Counted from the stretch's first letter, positions 24,563-33,399 are shown. The stretch: 64,000 nucleotides of DNA from Mesorhizobium sp. YC-39 (GCF_025753795.1 NZ_JAOWPS010000002.1:682001-746000); one strand, 5' to 3'. Made by a program: numbers and translations. Notes: generated by a model from the letters alone, not told the origin.

Positions 24563-25341
24563 GCAGTCCTTTGCTGAGCGTTTCCGGCCTCACCAAACGG
24601 TACCGCCGCGGCGTCAAGATCATTGCCGCCGTCGACGATGTCTCCTTCCATATCGAGACCGGAGAGACGCTGGCGCTGGCCGGACCATCAGGCAGCGGCA
24701 AATCCACGATCGCACGGCTGGTGCTTAGACTGGTCGAACCCGACGCGGGCCGCATCCGGTTTGAGGGCGAGGATTTCCTCGCCCTCGGCGGCGCCGCCTT
24801 GCGCAGCCGGCGCGCGCGCCTGCAAATGGTGTTCCAGGATCCGCTCGCCGCTTTCAACCCCCGCGCCACCGTGGCGCGCGTGCTCGACGATCCCTTGCGC
24901 GTCCATGGCATCGCGTCCCGGCAGGAGCGCCCGCGCCGCATTGCCGCTCTGCTGGAGCGCGTTGGCCTTACTCCCGATCTCGCGCCGCGAGCCATCCACG
25001 AAATCTCCGGTGGCCAGCGCCAGCGTGTCGCGATCGCCCGCGCCATCGCCACGAAACCGTCGCTGATCGTGTTCGACGAGGCGGTGTCGGCGCTCGACCT
25101 GTCCGTGCGCGGGCAAATCCTCAGGCTGCTGCTCGACCTGCAGCGTGAGGAACGGATTGCCTATCTGTTCATTTCGCATGATCTCGGCGTTATCAGCGCC
25201 ATCGCCCATCGTGTCGTCATCCTTGACGCCGGCACGATCGCCGAGAGCGGCAACGCCCGCGCCGTGATCGACGCGCCGCAATCGGCCATCGGCAAGGCGC
25301 TGGTGGCGGCAACGCCACGACTGAATAGAACCAGACCATGA
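24559..25341 (+). CDS. Peptide ABC transporter ATP-binding protein (DppF-like)
   Basis: This 260-residue ATPase has Walker A GPSGSGKST, FQDPLAAFNPRATV, signature ISGGQRQRVAIARA, Walker B LIVFDEAVSALD and switch FISHDLGVIS. The start is GTG at 24559 in a GTGA overlap. It is the last intact gene of the importer; its stop codon lies inside a stem-loop repeat. Confidence 0.9.
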   Translation: MSSPLLSVSGLTKRYRRGVKIIAAVDDVSFHIETGETLALAGPSGSGKSTIARLVLRLVEPDAGRIRFEGEDFLALGGAALRSRRARLQMVFQDPLAAFNPRATVARVLDDPLRVHGIASRQERPRRIAALLERVGLTPDLAPRAIHEISGGQRQRVAIARAIATKPSLIVFDEAVSALDLSVRGQILRLLLDLQREERIAYLFISHDLGVISAIAHRVVILDAGTIAESGNARAVIDAPQSAIGKALVAATPRLNRTRP

Positions 25342-25377
25342 TCCCGCAAAGTGGGACCCGGTTTGCGGATCATGGTC
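25334..25377. repeat. Short palindromic repeat (RIME/BIME-like) at the operon end
   Basis: GACCATGATCC...GCAAA (from 25334) and TTTGCGGATCATGGTC (to 25377) form a long near-perfect stem with one bulged C, around a loop containing GTGGGACCCGG. It covers the stop of the DppF-like gene. Similar GCAAA/GTGGGA-containing palindromes are widespread between rhizobial genes as far as I recall. It may act as a weak terminator or mRNA stabiliser. Confidence 0.65.
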
Positions 25378-25399
25378 AACCGATAAGTCAGGACGCATC

Positions 25400-25905
25400 A
25401 TGACAAACCCCGAAGCCAGAGCCGAAAAACTGTGGCGCGAACTTGATTCAGCCTTTCGCAACCGGGCCGATCTCTATCGCCTGTTCCTTGACGAACTGAC
25501 CGTGGAACTGGGCGCGAGAGAGCCGAGGCGATCATGACCCGCATTATCGAACAGCGCGGCCAGGAGGTGGCGGCGGCGGCCTTTGCCGGGTTCGGCCCCA
25601 ACGATGCACCGGCAATCGGCGAGGCGTTCCTGGCCGTCAGCCCGGATGGCGGCCGCATGTATCCGACCGATGTCGAACGCAGCGCGGACCGCATCGCCTT
25701 CAAGGTGAAACGCTGCCCGCTGAAGGACGCCTGGGTCGAGGCCGGCGTTGGCGACGACAAGCTCGCCACGCTTTGCCGCATCGCCGGCGCCTTCGACCGC
25801 GGCCTGTTCGAGGCGACCGGCGTGCGCTTCGACAACGTCACCTGGACGCCGGATCACGGCTCTGGCTGCTGCCACATCGCCCTGACGAACAGGGATGCAG
25901 TTTAA
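25400..25905 (+). pseudogene. ATC hydrolase-like (L-2-amino-thiazoline-4-carboxylate hydrolase family), frameshifted
   Basis: A 45-residue frame starts at ATG 25400 (MTNPEARAEKLWRELDSAF...) and stops at 25537. A second frame from 25534 gives 123 residues (MTRIIEQRGQEV... to GCCHIALTNRDAV). Read upstream of its ATG, the second frame continues as ERAEAI, which joins smoothly to ELGA of the first. Removing two bases (AG) from the GAGAGAG run at about 25515-25521 would give a continuous reading, ELGARAEAIMTRII. The fused product looks like the ATC-hydrolase family, with a C-terminal Cys in GSGCCHIAL as the probable nucleophile. As it stands the gene makes two pieces in a 4-base ATGA overlap. It could be a pseudogene, a sequencing error, or a dinucleotide-repeat switch. 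Confidence 0.65.
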
Positions 25906-25920
25906 TTTAGGGCGAAATTC

Positions 25921-26703
25921 TCAATTGCCGGCGAAGACGTGCAGTTCCGGTCCGGCCTCTTCGATGACCGCACGCCATTCCGCCTGCGGCTCGCAATCCG
26001 TGACGATGTCGGAAATCGCGCAAAGTGCGCAGACGCGATTGAGGCTGCTGCGGCCGAATTTCTCGCAGCTCACCACCAGCACGGTCGACAGCGATCGGGA
26101 CATCATCGCGCGTTTGATCGCCGCGGCACCGGAGATCATGTCGTTCGGACCATCCGCGGTCACGCCCGAAGCGCCAATGACGGCAACATCGGCATTGTAG
26201 CGACGCACGAACTCGACCGTATCTTCGCCGAACACGCTGCCTTCCCGGCTGTCATAGGTTCCGGGGCAAACGACGACGCGAAAGGTCGGATTGGCGCCTG
26301 CCACCGAAGCGACGCCGATGGAGTTGGTGATGATGATCAAGTCCCGATTCAACTGCGACAGGTTGCGCGCCACCTCAAAGGTGGTCGATCCGCCATCGAT
26401 CATCACGATCTGCCCCTTGTCGATAAGGCTCGCTGCGCCGCGGCCGATGCGGGCGCGCTCCTCGACCAGGGTGAGGCCGCGTTCGGAAATCGCCGGTTCG
26501 GACGTCACCAGCGAAATGGTCGCGCCACCATAGGTGCGGTTGAGAAGCCCGGCCTCGCCCAGTTCGATGAGATCGCGGCGGATCGTCTCGCCGGCGACGC
26601 CGATGCGCCTGGCAAGCTTGGAAATGCGGATCGATGCTGACCTGCGCACTTCCGACAAAATCAGTTCGTGCCGCTCCTTCTTCGTCAGCCGGCCTTGACC
26701 CAT
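25921..26703 (-). CDS. DeoR-family transcriptional regulator
   Basis: This 260-residue protein has an N-terminal winged helix (RISKLARRIGVAGETIRRDL at about 24-43, then LLNRTYGGA) and a C-terminal DeoR sensor domain of the ISOCOT fold with MIDGGSTTFEVAR and DLIIITNS. The ATG at 26703 has AAGG 6 bases upstream; the ATG at 26709 is an alternative. It lies 149 bases after the GGT gene on the same strand and may be the last gene of that operon. The usual effector is a phosphorylated sugar, which is odd beside a polyamine-type importer. Confidence 0.85.
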   Translation of the reverse strand: MGQGRLTKKERHELILSEVRRSASIRISKLARRIGVAGETIRRDLIELGEAGLLNRTYGGATISLVTSEPAISERGLTLVEERARIGRGAASLIDKGQIVMIDGGSTTFEVARNLSQLNRDLIIITNSIGVASVAGANPTFRVVVCPGTYDSREGSVFGEDTVEFVRRYNADVAVIGASGVTADGPNDMISGAAAIKRAMMSRSLSTVLVVSCEKFGRSSLNRVCALCAISDIVTDCEPQAEWRAVIEEAGPELHVFAGN

Positions 26704-26852
26704 GATCATCCTTGCCCCTGCTTGCGAAGTCGAGGACATTAGCGACGCCGGTGCGGTTGGGGAAGAAGCGACATCGTTGCCATCGCTGGAACTGTCGCCG
26801 ACGAAAGCGGCTCTGGCCGATCCGATTTTGGGCACTCTTGCGCGACGGACCG

Positions 26853-28439
26853 TCAATAGCCCAGCGCGCAACCGTCCTTGCGGGGATCGGACGCGCCGGT
26901 AAGCGTGCCCTTGTCCCAATCGATCAGCACCAATTGGCCACCGCCATGCGGCTCGGCGGCGATCGACACATGGTGGCCTCGTTCGCGCAGGCCGGCGATC
27001 GCGGCGGCTGGAATGCCGCGCTCCACCTCCACTGCATCTTGTCGGTAAAACACCCTCGGCGCATCCAGCGCCTCCTGCGGATCCATGCCGAAATCGATCA
27101 TGTTGGTCAGCAGGTGGACATGGCCGAACGGCTGATAGCCGCCGCCCATCACGCCGAACGGCATGATCGCCCGACCCTTGGCCGTCACGATGCCCGGCAT
27201 GATGGTGTGCATGGGGCGTTTTCCCGGCGCGATGCGATTTGGGTGGCCTGCCGTGAGGCGGAAGCTGCTGCCGCGGTTCTGCAGGACGACCCCGGTCCTG
27301 GGGCCGACCACGCCGCTGCCGAACGAATGAAAGGTCGAGTTGATGAAGGACACCGCGTTGCGATCACGGTCGACCACGGAGATATAGACGGTATCACTCG
27401 GCTGGAACTCCAGGCGAGCCAGGTGCGTCATCGCGCGCACCGGATCGATCGCGGCGCGCAGCCGGTCCGCATGGGATTTCGACAGCAACTCCTCAACGGG
27501 GACATGGACGTGGTTCTGGTCGCCGATGAAATTGTCGCGGTCCTGATAGGCAAGCCGCCCGGCCTCAATCTCGAGGTGAAGGCGCTCGGCGCCGTTTGGT
27601 TCCAGGGAGCCTAGCGAAAAGCCTGACAGCACGTTCAGCATGATCAGCGCCGTCAGGCCCTGGTTGTTCGGCGGCATCTGATGGATGTCATAGCCTCGGT
27701 AGGACGTAGCAACGGGCCTGGCATAGTCGCCCTGCGTGGCCGCGAAATCCGCCAGCGTATGCAGTCCGCCGAGCGCGCTGAGCCGCGACACCAAGTCGTC
27801 GGCGATCTCGCCTTCATAGAAGCCGGCACGGCCGCGGCTAGAGACGATACGCAAGGTGTCGGCCAGTTGCGGCTGGCGGTGCAGGTCGCCAGCCTTCGGC
27901 GCCTTTCCATCCGGCAGGAAGATCCGCGCCGCATGTTCGTCGGCGGCGAGCAAGGTAGCGCTGTCGGCCCAGTCGAAGGCCACGCGGTCATGCACGACAT
28001 AGCCCTGTTCGGCATAGCGTATGGCGGGTGCGAGCGCAGCGTCGATGCCCTTTCTGCCGTGATCCTCGAGCAGCCGGCACCAGGCATCTATGGCGCCCGG
28101 CACGGTGACCGCGTGCGGACCGAACCCCGGCAGTTCGTCATACCCCCTGTCCAGATACCACTCAGCTTCCGCCGCGGCCGGCGCGCTGCCCGAGCCATTG
28201 AAGGCCAGGACTTCGCTCTGGCCGTTGGGGCAATAGAGGACGAAACAATCACCGCCGATACCGGTCGATTGCGGCTCGACGACTGCCTGCACCGCCGCCG
28301 CGCAAACCGCCGCATCCATTGCGTTGCCACCCGACCGCAGCATGTCGACCGCCGCCAGCGTCGCCAGCGGGTGCGATGTCGCGGCCATGGCTTGCGTCGC
28401 ACGAACCGGCGACCGTCCGGGGAACTGAAAATCACGCAT
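26853..28439 (-). CDS. Gamma-glutamyltranspeptidase-family hydrolase without signal peptide
   Basis: This 528-residue protein is an Ntn-hydrolase of the GGT family. The large-subunit start is ATQAMAATSHPLATLAAVDM with SGGNAMDAAV and STGIGGDCF. The small-subunit nucleophile is Thr in SDTVYISVVDRDRNAVSF, where autocleavage would occur. GVMGGGYQPFGH is also typical. There is no leader, so it should act in the cytoplasm, unlike E. coli Ggt. It follows a polyamine-type importer (33 bases after the permease stop), which suggests cleavage of an imported gamma-glutamyl or amide compound. HpxW-like oxamate amidohydrolase is another possibility. Confidence 0.87.
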   Translation of the reverse strand: MRDFQFPGRSPVRATQAMAATSHPLATLAAVDMLRSGGNAMDAAVCAAAVQAVVEPQSTGIGGDCFVLYCPNGQSEVLAFNGSGSAPAAAEAEWYLDRGYDELPGFGPHAVTVPGAIDAWCRLLEDHGRKGIDAALAPAIRYAEQGYVVHDRVAFDWADSATLLAADEHAARIFLPDGKAPKAGDLHRQPQLADTLRIVSSRGRAGFYEGEIADDLVSRLSALGGLHTLADFAATQGDYARPVATSYRGYDIHQMPPNNQGLTALIMLNVLSGFSLGSLEPNGAERLHLEIEAGRLAYQDRDNFIGDQNHVHVPVEELLSKSHADRLRAAIDPVRAMTHLARLEFQPSDTVYISVVDRDRNAVSFINSTFHSFGSGVVGPRTGVVLQNRGSSFRLTAGHPNRIAPGKRPMHTIMPGIVTAKGRAIMPFGVMGGGYQPFGHVHLLTNMIDFGMDPQEALDAPRVFYRQDAVEVERGIPAAAIAGLRERGHHVSIAAEPHGGGQLVLIDWDKGTLTGASDPRKDGCALGY

Positions 28440-28471
28440 GCAGGATCAATAGCCTCCAAGGAATTTGAAAA

Positions 28472-29272
28472 TCAGCGGCGGCGGCCAAAGAGCTGCGCCG
28501 CCGAAAGTAGCAGGATCGACAGCACGATCAGGCATGTCGAGATCGCGGCGATCGTCGGATCGATATGGTCGCGCAGCGCGCTGAACATGCGACGCGTCAG
28601 CGTCGTCGTCTCGCCGCCCGATATGAACAGCGACACCACAACCTCGTCGAACGAAGTGATGAAGGCAAACAAGGCGCCCGACACGATGGAGAACCGGATC
28701 TGCGGCATGGTCACCTGCCAGAAGGCGGCAAAACGTCCGGCGCCCAGGCTGCGCGCGACGCGCTCCTGATTCATGTCGTAGGACCGGAAGCCCGAAAGCA
28801 CCGTCAGCACGACCAGCGGCAGAGCTTGCACCGTATGCGCCAGCACCAGGCCTGTCAGCGTGTTGTTGAGGCCGATGCGCGCATAAAGGAAGAACGTGCC
28901 GATGCCGATCAGGATAACCGGAATGATCAGCGAGGCGGTCAGCACCGCATTGACAATACCGGCGAGACGCAGCGCGCCGGAATTGAGCGCATAGGCCGCC
29001 GCGACGCCGATCGGTGTGGCGACGATAGTCGTCAACACCGCCGCCTTCAACGAGACAATCGTCGCGTCGCGCCATTCGACCGACTGGAAATAGGCTTCGT
29101 ACCATCGTAGCGACCAGCTTTCCGGCGGGAATTGCAACAGCGTCGAACCGGAGAACGACATCGGCACGATGATCAGCGACGGTACGATGAGGAACAACAG
29201 CACTAGGGCACCGACACCATAGAGCCAAAGCCGTCGCCAATGCGAAATCGGCAGGCCGATATCGTCGTTCAT
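28472..29272 (-). CDS. Polyamine-type ABC transporter permease (PotC-like)
   Basis: This 266-residue permease has six hydrophobic segments and an EAA loop QERVARSLGAGRFAAFWQVT. FITSFDEVVVSLFISGGETT near the C-terminus is typical of PotC/PotI. The ATG at 29272 overlaps the PotB-like stop by 4 bases; longer in-frame readings are not supported. Confidence 0.9.
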   Translation of the reverse strand: MNDDIGLPISHWRRLWLYGVGALVLLFLIVPSLIIVPMSFSGSTLLQFPPESWSLRWYEAYFQSVEWRDATIVSLKAAVLTTIVATPIGVAAAYALNSGALRLAGIVNAVLTASLIIPVILIGIGTFFLYARIGLNNTLTGLVLAHTVQALPLVVLTVLSGFRSYDMNQERVARSLGAGRFAAFWQVTMPQIRFSIVSGALFAFITSFDEVVVSLFISGGETTTLTRRMFSALRDHIDPTIAAISTCLIVLSILLLSAAQLFGRRR

Positions 29273-30177
29273 TGCGAACCCCACACGCTGGCCGCCCGCG
29301 TCCCCAGCAGCCGCCGGAACAGACCGAGCAGCCCAAGCGTGACGGCAAGCAGGACGACGCCCAGCGCGCTGCCAGCACCCCAGTTGGAATAGAGGCTGGT
29401 GGTCTGCTCCATGCGCATCGCCCACATGATGACCTTGCCACCGCCCATCAAAGCTGGGGTGACGAAGAAACCGAGGCACAGAATGAAGACGATGACCACT
29501 CCGGCGGCGAGGCCAGGAAGCGAAAGCGGAAAGAACACCTGCCAGAAGGTCGCCGTCGGTGGCGCGCCAAGGTTCATCGCTGCGCGAAGATAGTCGGCAT
29601 CGATCGCCTTCATCGAGGCGTAGAGCGGCAGCACCAGGAACGGCAGCAATATGTGCGTCATGCCGATGATGACACCGGCGAAATTATGGGCGAGCGGCAA
29701 TGGCTGGCTGATCAGGCCAAGGTCGATGAGCCAGTTGTTCACCAAGCCCTTGCGCTGCAGGATCACCAGCCAGGCATAGGTGCGCACCAGCACCGATGTC
29801 CAGAACGGCAGCACCACGAAGATCAGGCAGATGGAAGCGGCGCGCCGCGGAAGCTGCGACAGCATGTAGGCCAAGGGATAGCCGATGAGGACGCACAGGC
29901 CGGTGACAATGAAGGCCACTTCGAACGTCGTAAGGAAAGTCCTGATATAGGAGGCCTGTTCGACGAAACGGGCATAGTTCGCACCGCTCAGTTGCCCGGT
30001 CTCATCGAACAGCGACAGCCAGAACAGCCAGCCGATCGGCAGGACGATGATGATCCCGACCAAAGCGAGGCCCGGAGAGCAGAGGCCGAGCAGGCCCAGC
30101 GACTCGCGACGGGCATCGGCCTTCAACGCGTCCGCATTCACGCCGCGGCTGACGAATTCTGCTGGCCGGACGCTCAT
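29269..30177 (-). CDS. Polyamine-type ABC transporter permease (PotB-like)
   Basis: This 302-residue permease contains SVLVRTYAWLVILQRKGLVN, the characteristic PotB/PotH segment, and an EAA-type loop DADYLRAAMNLGAPPTATFW. The hydrophilic N-terminal tail is about 30 residues. The ATG at 30177 overlaps the ATPase stop by 4 bases. Confidence 0.9.
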   Translation of the reverse strand: MSVRPAEFVSRGVNADALKADARRESLGLLGLCSPGLALVGIIIVLPIGWLFWLSLFDETGQLSGANYARFVEQASYIRTFLTTFEVAFIVTGLCVLIGYPLAYMLSQLPRRAASICLIFVVLPFWTSVLVRTYAWLVILQRKGLVNNWLIDLGLISQPLPLAHNFAGVIIGMTHILLPFLVLPLYASMKAIDADYLRAAMNLGAPPTATFWQVFFPLSLPGLAAGVVIVFILCLGFFVTPALMGGGKVIMWAMRMEQTTSLYSNWGAGSALGVVLLAVTLGLLGLFRRLLGTRAASVWGSQ

Positions 30178-31277
30178 GTTTCGTCCGCCACCAGGATTGC
30201 GTCCTGTGCATCGACGCGAAGCCGCACCGGTTGGCCGGCGATGGGCAGACGCGCCAGCACGTCGCTGCGGCAATAGTCGCGCAGCGCGATCTGCTGGTCG
30301 TCCGCCAGATTGGCATAGCAGATGAAACTGTCACCCTGATAGACGATGTCGCGCACCGTGGCGTCGAGCATGTTGGCGTTGGCGACCAGGCCGGCATCGG
30401 CGGCGAGCCCGGCATCGGCGACGAGCCTAACCTTTTCGGGCCGTACGACCAGCCAGTGCCGGCCCGACGACGGCAAAGGCGATGCGGTATGCACCTTTTT
30501 CCCGGCATACCAGACGCTGCCGTCGCGGCACTCCACGGGGATGAAATTCGATTCCCCGATGAAGCCCGCGACAAACCTGGTGCGCGGACTGGCATAGAGC
30601 GTCTCGGGCCGGTCGAGCTGCTCGATGCGGCCCTTGTTCATGACCGCGATACGGTCCGACATGGTGATCGCCTCGCGCTGGTCGTGGGTCACGTACACGG
30701 TGGTCATGCCCAGCCGGCGGTGCAGACTGCGCAGCTCGATCTGCATATGCTCGCGCAATCCCTTGTCGAGCGCCGACAGCGGCTCGTCCATCAGCACGAT
30801 GCGCGGTTCGAACACGATCGCCCGCGCCAGCGCGACACGCTGGCGCTGCCCGCCCGACAATTGATCGACGCGGCGGTCAGCCAGGCCCTGCAACTGCACC
30901 AGATCGAGCACCTTTTCCACACGCTCGGCCGTTTCCGCCGCCGATGTGCGGCGCTGCTTCAGCGGAAAGGCGATGTTGTGGAAGACATTCATATGCGGGA
31001 ACAGCGCGTAATTCTGGAACACCATGCCGATATTGCGCTTGTGCGGCGGCTTGGTGATGACTTCCTCGCCGCCAATGCCGATGCTTCCGGCATTGGCGCG
31101 GACGAACCCGGCCAGGATCATCAGCAGCGTGGTCTTGCCCGATCCCGATGGGCCGAGCAGCGTCAGGAATTCGCCGGGAGCCACATCGAGGTCGAGGTCG
31201 CTGAGCACCGGCACGCTGCCAAAACGTTTGGCTATGCCCCGAATGTTGATCGGCGGCGCCGAACGCGCGATGGACAA
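30174..31277 (-). CDS. Polyamine-type ABC transporter ATP-binding protein (PotA-like), TTG start
   Basis: This 367-residue ATPase has Walker A GPSGSGKTT, Q-loop MVFQNYALFPHM, signature LSGGQRQRVALARA, Walker B VLMDEPLSALD and switch VTHDQREAIT, then a C-terminal TOBE-type domain. No ATG occurs before the first conserved strand. A TTG at 31277 is preceded by AAGGAG 8 bases upstream and is chosen as the start. The linker contains an imperfect 6-residue repeat, DAGLAA-DAGLVA, encoded by an 18-base tandem repeat at 30391-30425. Confidence 0.88.
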   Translation of the reverse strand: MSIARSAPPINIRGIAKRFGSVPVLSDLDLDVAPGEFLTLLGPSGSGKTTLLMILAGFVRANAGSIGIGGEEVITKPPHKRNIGMVFQNYALFPHMNVFHNIAFPLKQRRTSAAETAERVEKVLDLVQLQGLADRRVDQLSGGQRQRVALARAIVFEPRIVLMDEPLSALDKGLREHMQIELRSLHRRLGMTTVYVTHDQREAITMSDRIAVMNKGRIEQLDRPETLYASPRTRFVAGFIGESNFIPVECRDGSVWYAGKKVHTASPLPSSGRHWLVVRPEKVRLVADAGLAADAGLVANANMLDATVRDIVYQGDSFICYANLADDQQIALRDYCRSDVLARLPIAGQPVRLRVDAQDAILVADET

Positions 31278-31379
31278 TTTCAGTGCTCCTTGGAAATCTG
31301 CAACGAGTGCGTGAGGGCGTACAGCGGGCCGATCGAATCTGCATCGGCCGGCTGCGGCAGCCAATCGTCGATGGCCTGC

Positions 31380-32417
31380 TCACTGCTGGATCAGATTGTC
31401 GAATTTCTCCGTGGCGTCTACGAGGTTGTCACGCCAGAATTCGGCATCCTGCAGAACCTGCTTCTTGGCGTTTTCGGGGGCGGAATTGATGTCCTTGATC
31501 CTTTCCGGCGGAATCTTGCCGGTCTCGAAAGCCCTCTCGTTCACCGGCCCATTATCGACATACAATGGCAGATTGGCCTGGAGTTGCGGACTCACGAACA
31601 TGGCCAGCGCCTTCATGGCGATATCCTTGTTTTTCGAGCCCTTGGGAATGACCATGCAATCTGCGGTCAGAACGCCTTGATCGAACGAGAAGCTGACCGG
31701 AGCCCCTTCCTTCTTCAAGGTCCCGGCACGTCCGTTCCAGATGCTTGCCATGTCGACTTCGCCGTCCTTGACGAGTTGCATGGCCTGGGCGCCGGAGGTC
31801 CACCAGGCATCGATGTGACCGCGGATCTTGTCGACGGATTTCAACGCGCCGTCGACATCGACCGGATAGACCTTGTCGATGGGGATGCCTTCGGCAAGCG
31901 CCGCAACGCTGAGCGTTTCCGTCGCCTGGCCGCTGCTCAGAGCACGGCGTCCCGGAAACTTCTCGACGTTCCAGAAATCGGCCCAGGTCTTCGGTCCTTT
32001 GTCGCCGAACACATCGGTCCTGTAGATCAGCACGACGGAGGTATAGGAGATGCCCACCCAGTCATCGTGCACAAGCTTCGGATTGATCCCGCTCTTGTCG
32101 ATGACATTGTAGTCGAGCTTCTCGAACAGGCCTTCCTTGGAGCCCCGCGCGCATTCGTCCGCGCCGAGCTCGGTGATGTCCCATTTGACGGCATTGCCGG
32201 TCACCTGAAGCCGGACGTCGTCGAGACCGTTGGTGGTATCTTCCTTGATCGTGATGCCGAGCGCATCGGCGGTCGGCTTGAAGAACGCCTTGGCCTGCGC
32301 TTCCTGATAGGTTCCGCCCCAGGATGCCACGGTAATCGTCTCTGCCGCCTGCGTCGGCGCAACAGGCGCGGTCAACCCAATCACCGCTAATGCGCTGATA
32401 AAACTTAATTTTCTCAT
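31380..32417 (-). CDS. Polyamine-type ABC transporter substrate-binding protein (PotD-like)
   Basis: This 345-residue periplasmic protein has a Sec leader (MRKLSFISALAVIGLTAPVA, cleavage near TQAAET) followed by ITVASWGGTYQEAQAKAFF, the usual opening of the PotD-like group. Trp-rich segments such as HIDAWWTSGAQ fit an amine-binding pocket. The ATG at 32417 follows GGGGAA by about 8 bases. It is first in the importer operon and divergent from a GntR gene. Ligand could be a polyamine, opine or other amine. Confidence 0.9.
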   Translation of the reverse strand: MRKLSFISALAVIGLTAPVAPTQAAETITVASWGGTYQEAQAKAFFKPTADALGITIKEDTTNGLDDVRLQVTGNAVKWDITELGADECARGSKEGLFEKLDYNVIDKSGINPKLVHDDWVGISYTSVVLIYRTDVFGDKGPKTWADFWNVEKFPGRRALSSGQATETLSVAALAEGIPIDKVYPVDVDGALKSVDKIRGHIDAWWTSGAQAMQLVKDGEVDMASIWNGRAGTLKKEGAPVSFSFDQGVLTADCMVIPKGSKNKDIAMKALAMFVSPQLQANLPLYVDNGPVNERAFETGKIPPERIKDINSAPENAKKQVLQDAEFWRDNLVDATEKFDNLIQQ

Positions 32418-32662
32418 CGTTGTGTTCCCCAAAAGCCAATGTTACCTTGGCGTGCTATTTTGTATACAATTTTGAATGTAACTTGGCCGGAAAACAGATG
32501 TCAACTTGAAAGATCGCGGCTTTCGCCAATGCGCTTGCCGCACCATGAGGTAAGATGCACCTTGGCTTTCCGCGGCGATTGCGGTCATGCGTCCAGCGTG
32601 ATTTCGGCAGAAACACTTTTTGGACCAGCCGCGACGACCAGTGAGGAGAACGGGATACCGCA
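32418..32662. promoter_or_regulatory. Divergent promoter region, polyamine-type ABC / GntR
   Basis: This 245-base non-coding region is between the binding-protein gene and the GntR gene. It has an AT-rich part (32450-32480) containing the palindrome listed separately. The rest is featureless to my eye. Confidence 0.5.
32460..32469. promoter_or_regulatory. Palindrome TTGTATACAA, candidate GntR operator
   Basis: This perfect 10-base palindrome lies in an AT-rich stretch 43 bases upstream of the binding-protein start codon on the minus strand. FCD-type GntR regulators often bind short TTGTATACAA-like palindromes, so it is the likely site for the adjacent regulator controlling the importer-GGT operon. 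Confidence 0.55.
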
Positions 32663-33364
32663 ATGCCCACGAGAAAAAAGAACACGCTTCGTGTATCCGT
32701 CTACGGGTCGATGAAAGCGATGATCGTCACCGGACAACTGCCTCCCGGAGCGCGCGTCACCGAGAACGATCTGGCGCTGAGGTTGAAGGTCAGCCGCACG
32801 CCGGTACGCGAGGCGCTTAACCGGCTTGAGCAGGACGGCCTGGTGGTTGGCCGTCCGCGCCAGGGCTACCTCGTCAAGGAATTCGACATCCAGATGTTCC
32901 GCGAGGCCTTCGAGATCAGGGAATTGCTGGATGGTTATGCGACCGAGCTGGCGACCGCTAAGATCACGGCTGCGGACAAGGAACGCCTCCGCGACATGGT
33001 GCGGGAATGCGAGCGCCTAGCCGCGCTGCCGACACGCGGTTCGGACGACATGTTCCAGGAACTCCAGATCGGAATGGACATCCACCGCACCATCGCCGAG
33101 ATCAGCGGCAATGTGATGCTGTGCGGCCTGCTGAACGGCATTCTCGACAAGTGCCAGCACTATGTCTGGATGGAGCTGCTGAGACTGGACGAATGGGGAA
33201 TCGCCCGCGACGAGCATTTCGAGATCGTCGAGGCCATTTGCGCCGGCGATGCCGCGCGTGCCGTCGAGCTCACGCGCGCCCACATCCGCGGGTCGCGCAA
33301 CAACATCCTTCGCTTGCTGCAGGCGAAGTCGGACTACCAGAGCTTTCTCGCGCGGGCATCGTAG
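32663..33364 (+). CDS. GntR-family transcriptional regulator, FCD domain
   Basis: This 233-residue protein has the winged helix ENDLALRLKVSRTPVREALN at about 35-54 and an FCD domain. MDIHRTIAEISGN, ARDEHFEIVEAI and LTRAHIRG supply the Asp/His residues typical of its metal site. It is divergent from the polyamine-type importer with a palindrome in between, so it is likely the local repressor. The gene is preceded by GAGGAG about 14 bases upstream of the ATG, a loose fit. Confidence 0.88.
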   Translation: MPTRKKNTLRVSVYGSMKAMIVTGQLPPGARVTENDLALRLKVSRTPVREALNRLEQDGLVVGRPRQGYLVKEFDIQMFREAFEIRELLDGYATELATAKITAADKERLRDMVRECERLAALPTRGSDDMFQELQIGMDIHRTIAEISGNVMLCGLLNGILDKCQHYVWMELLRLDEWGIARDEHFEIVEAICAGDAARAVELTRAHIRGSRNNILRLLQAKSDYQSFLARAS

Positions 33365-33399
33365 CGCAGAACACCGAGGGGGTGCTATCGTTCGCCTCT

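Noticed and set aside
25534..25905. A stand-alone 123-residue gene starting at the ATG in the ATGA overlap
   Set aside because: Codons upstream of that ATG continue the same protein family in frame (ERAEAI), so the ATG is more likely internal to a frameshifted gene.
30231..32390. A 719-codon open frame on the plus strand
   Set aside because: It is antisense to the PotA- and PotD-like genes and spans their junction. It has no domain signature and is rich in His/Asp/Gly as expected of a high-GC shadow frame.
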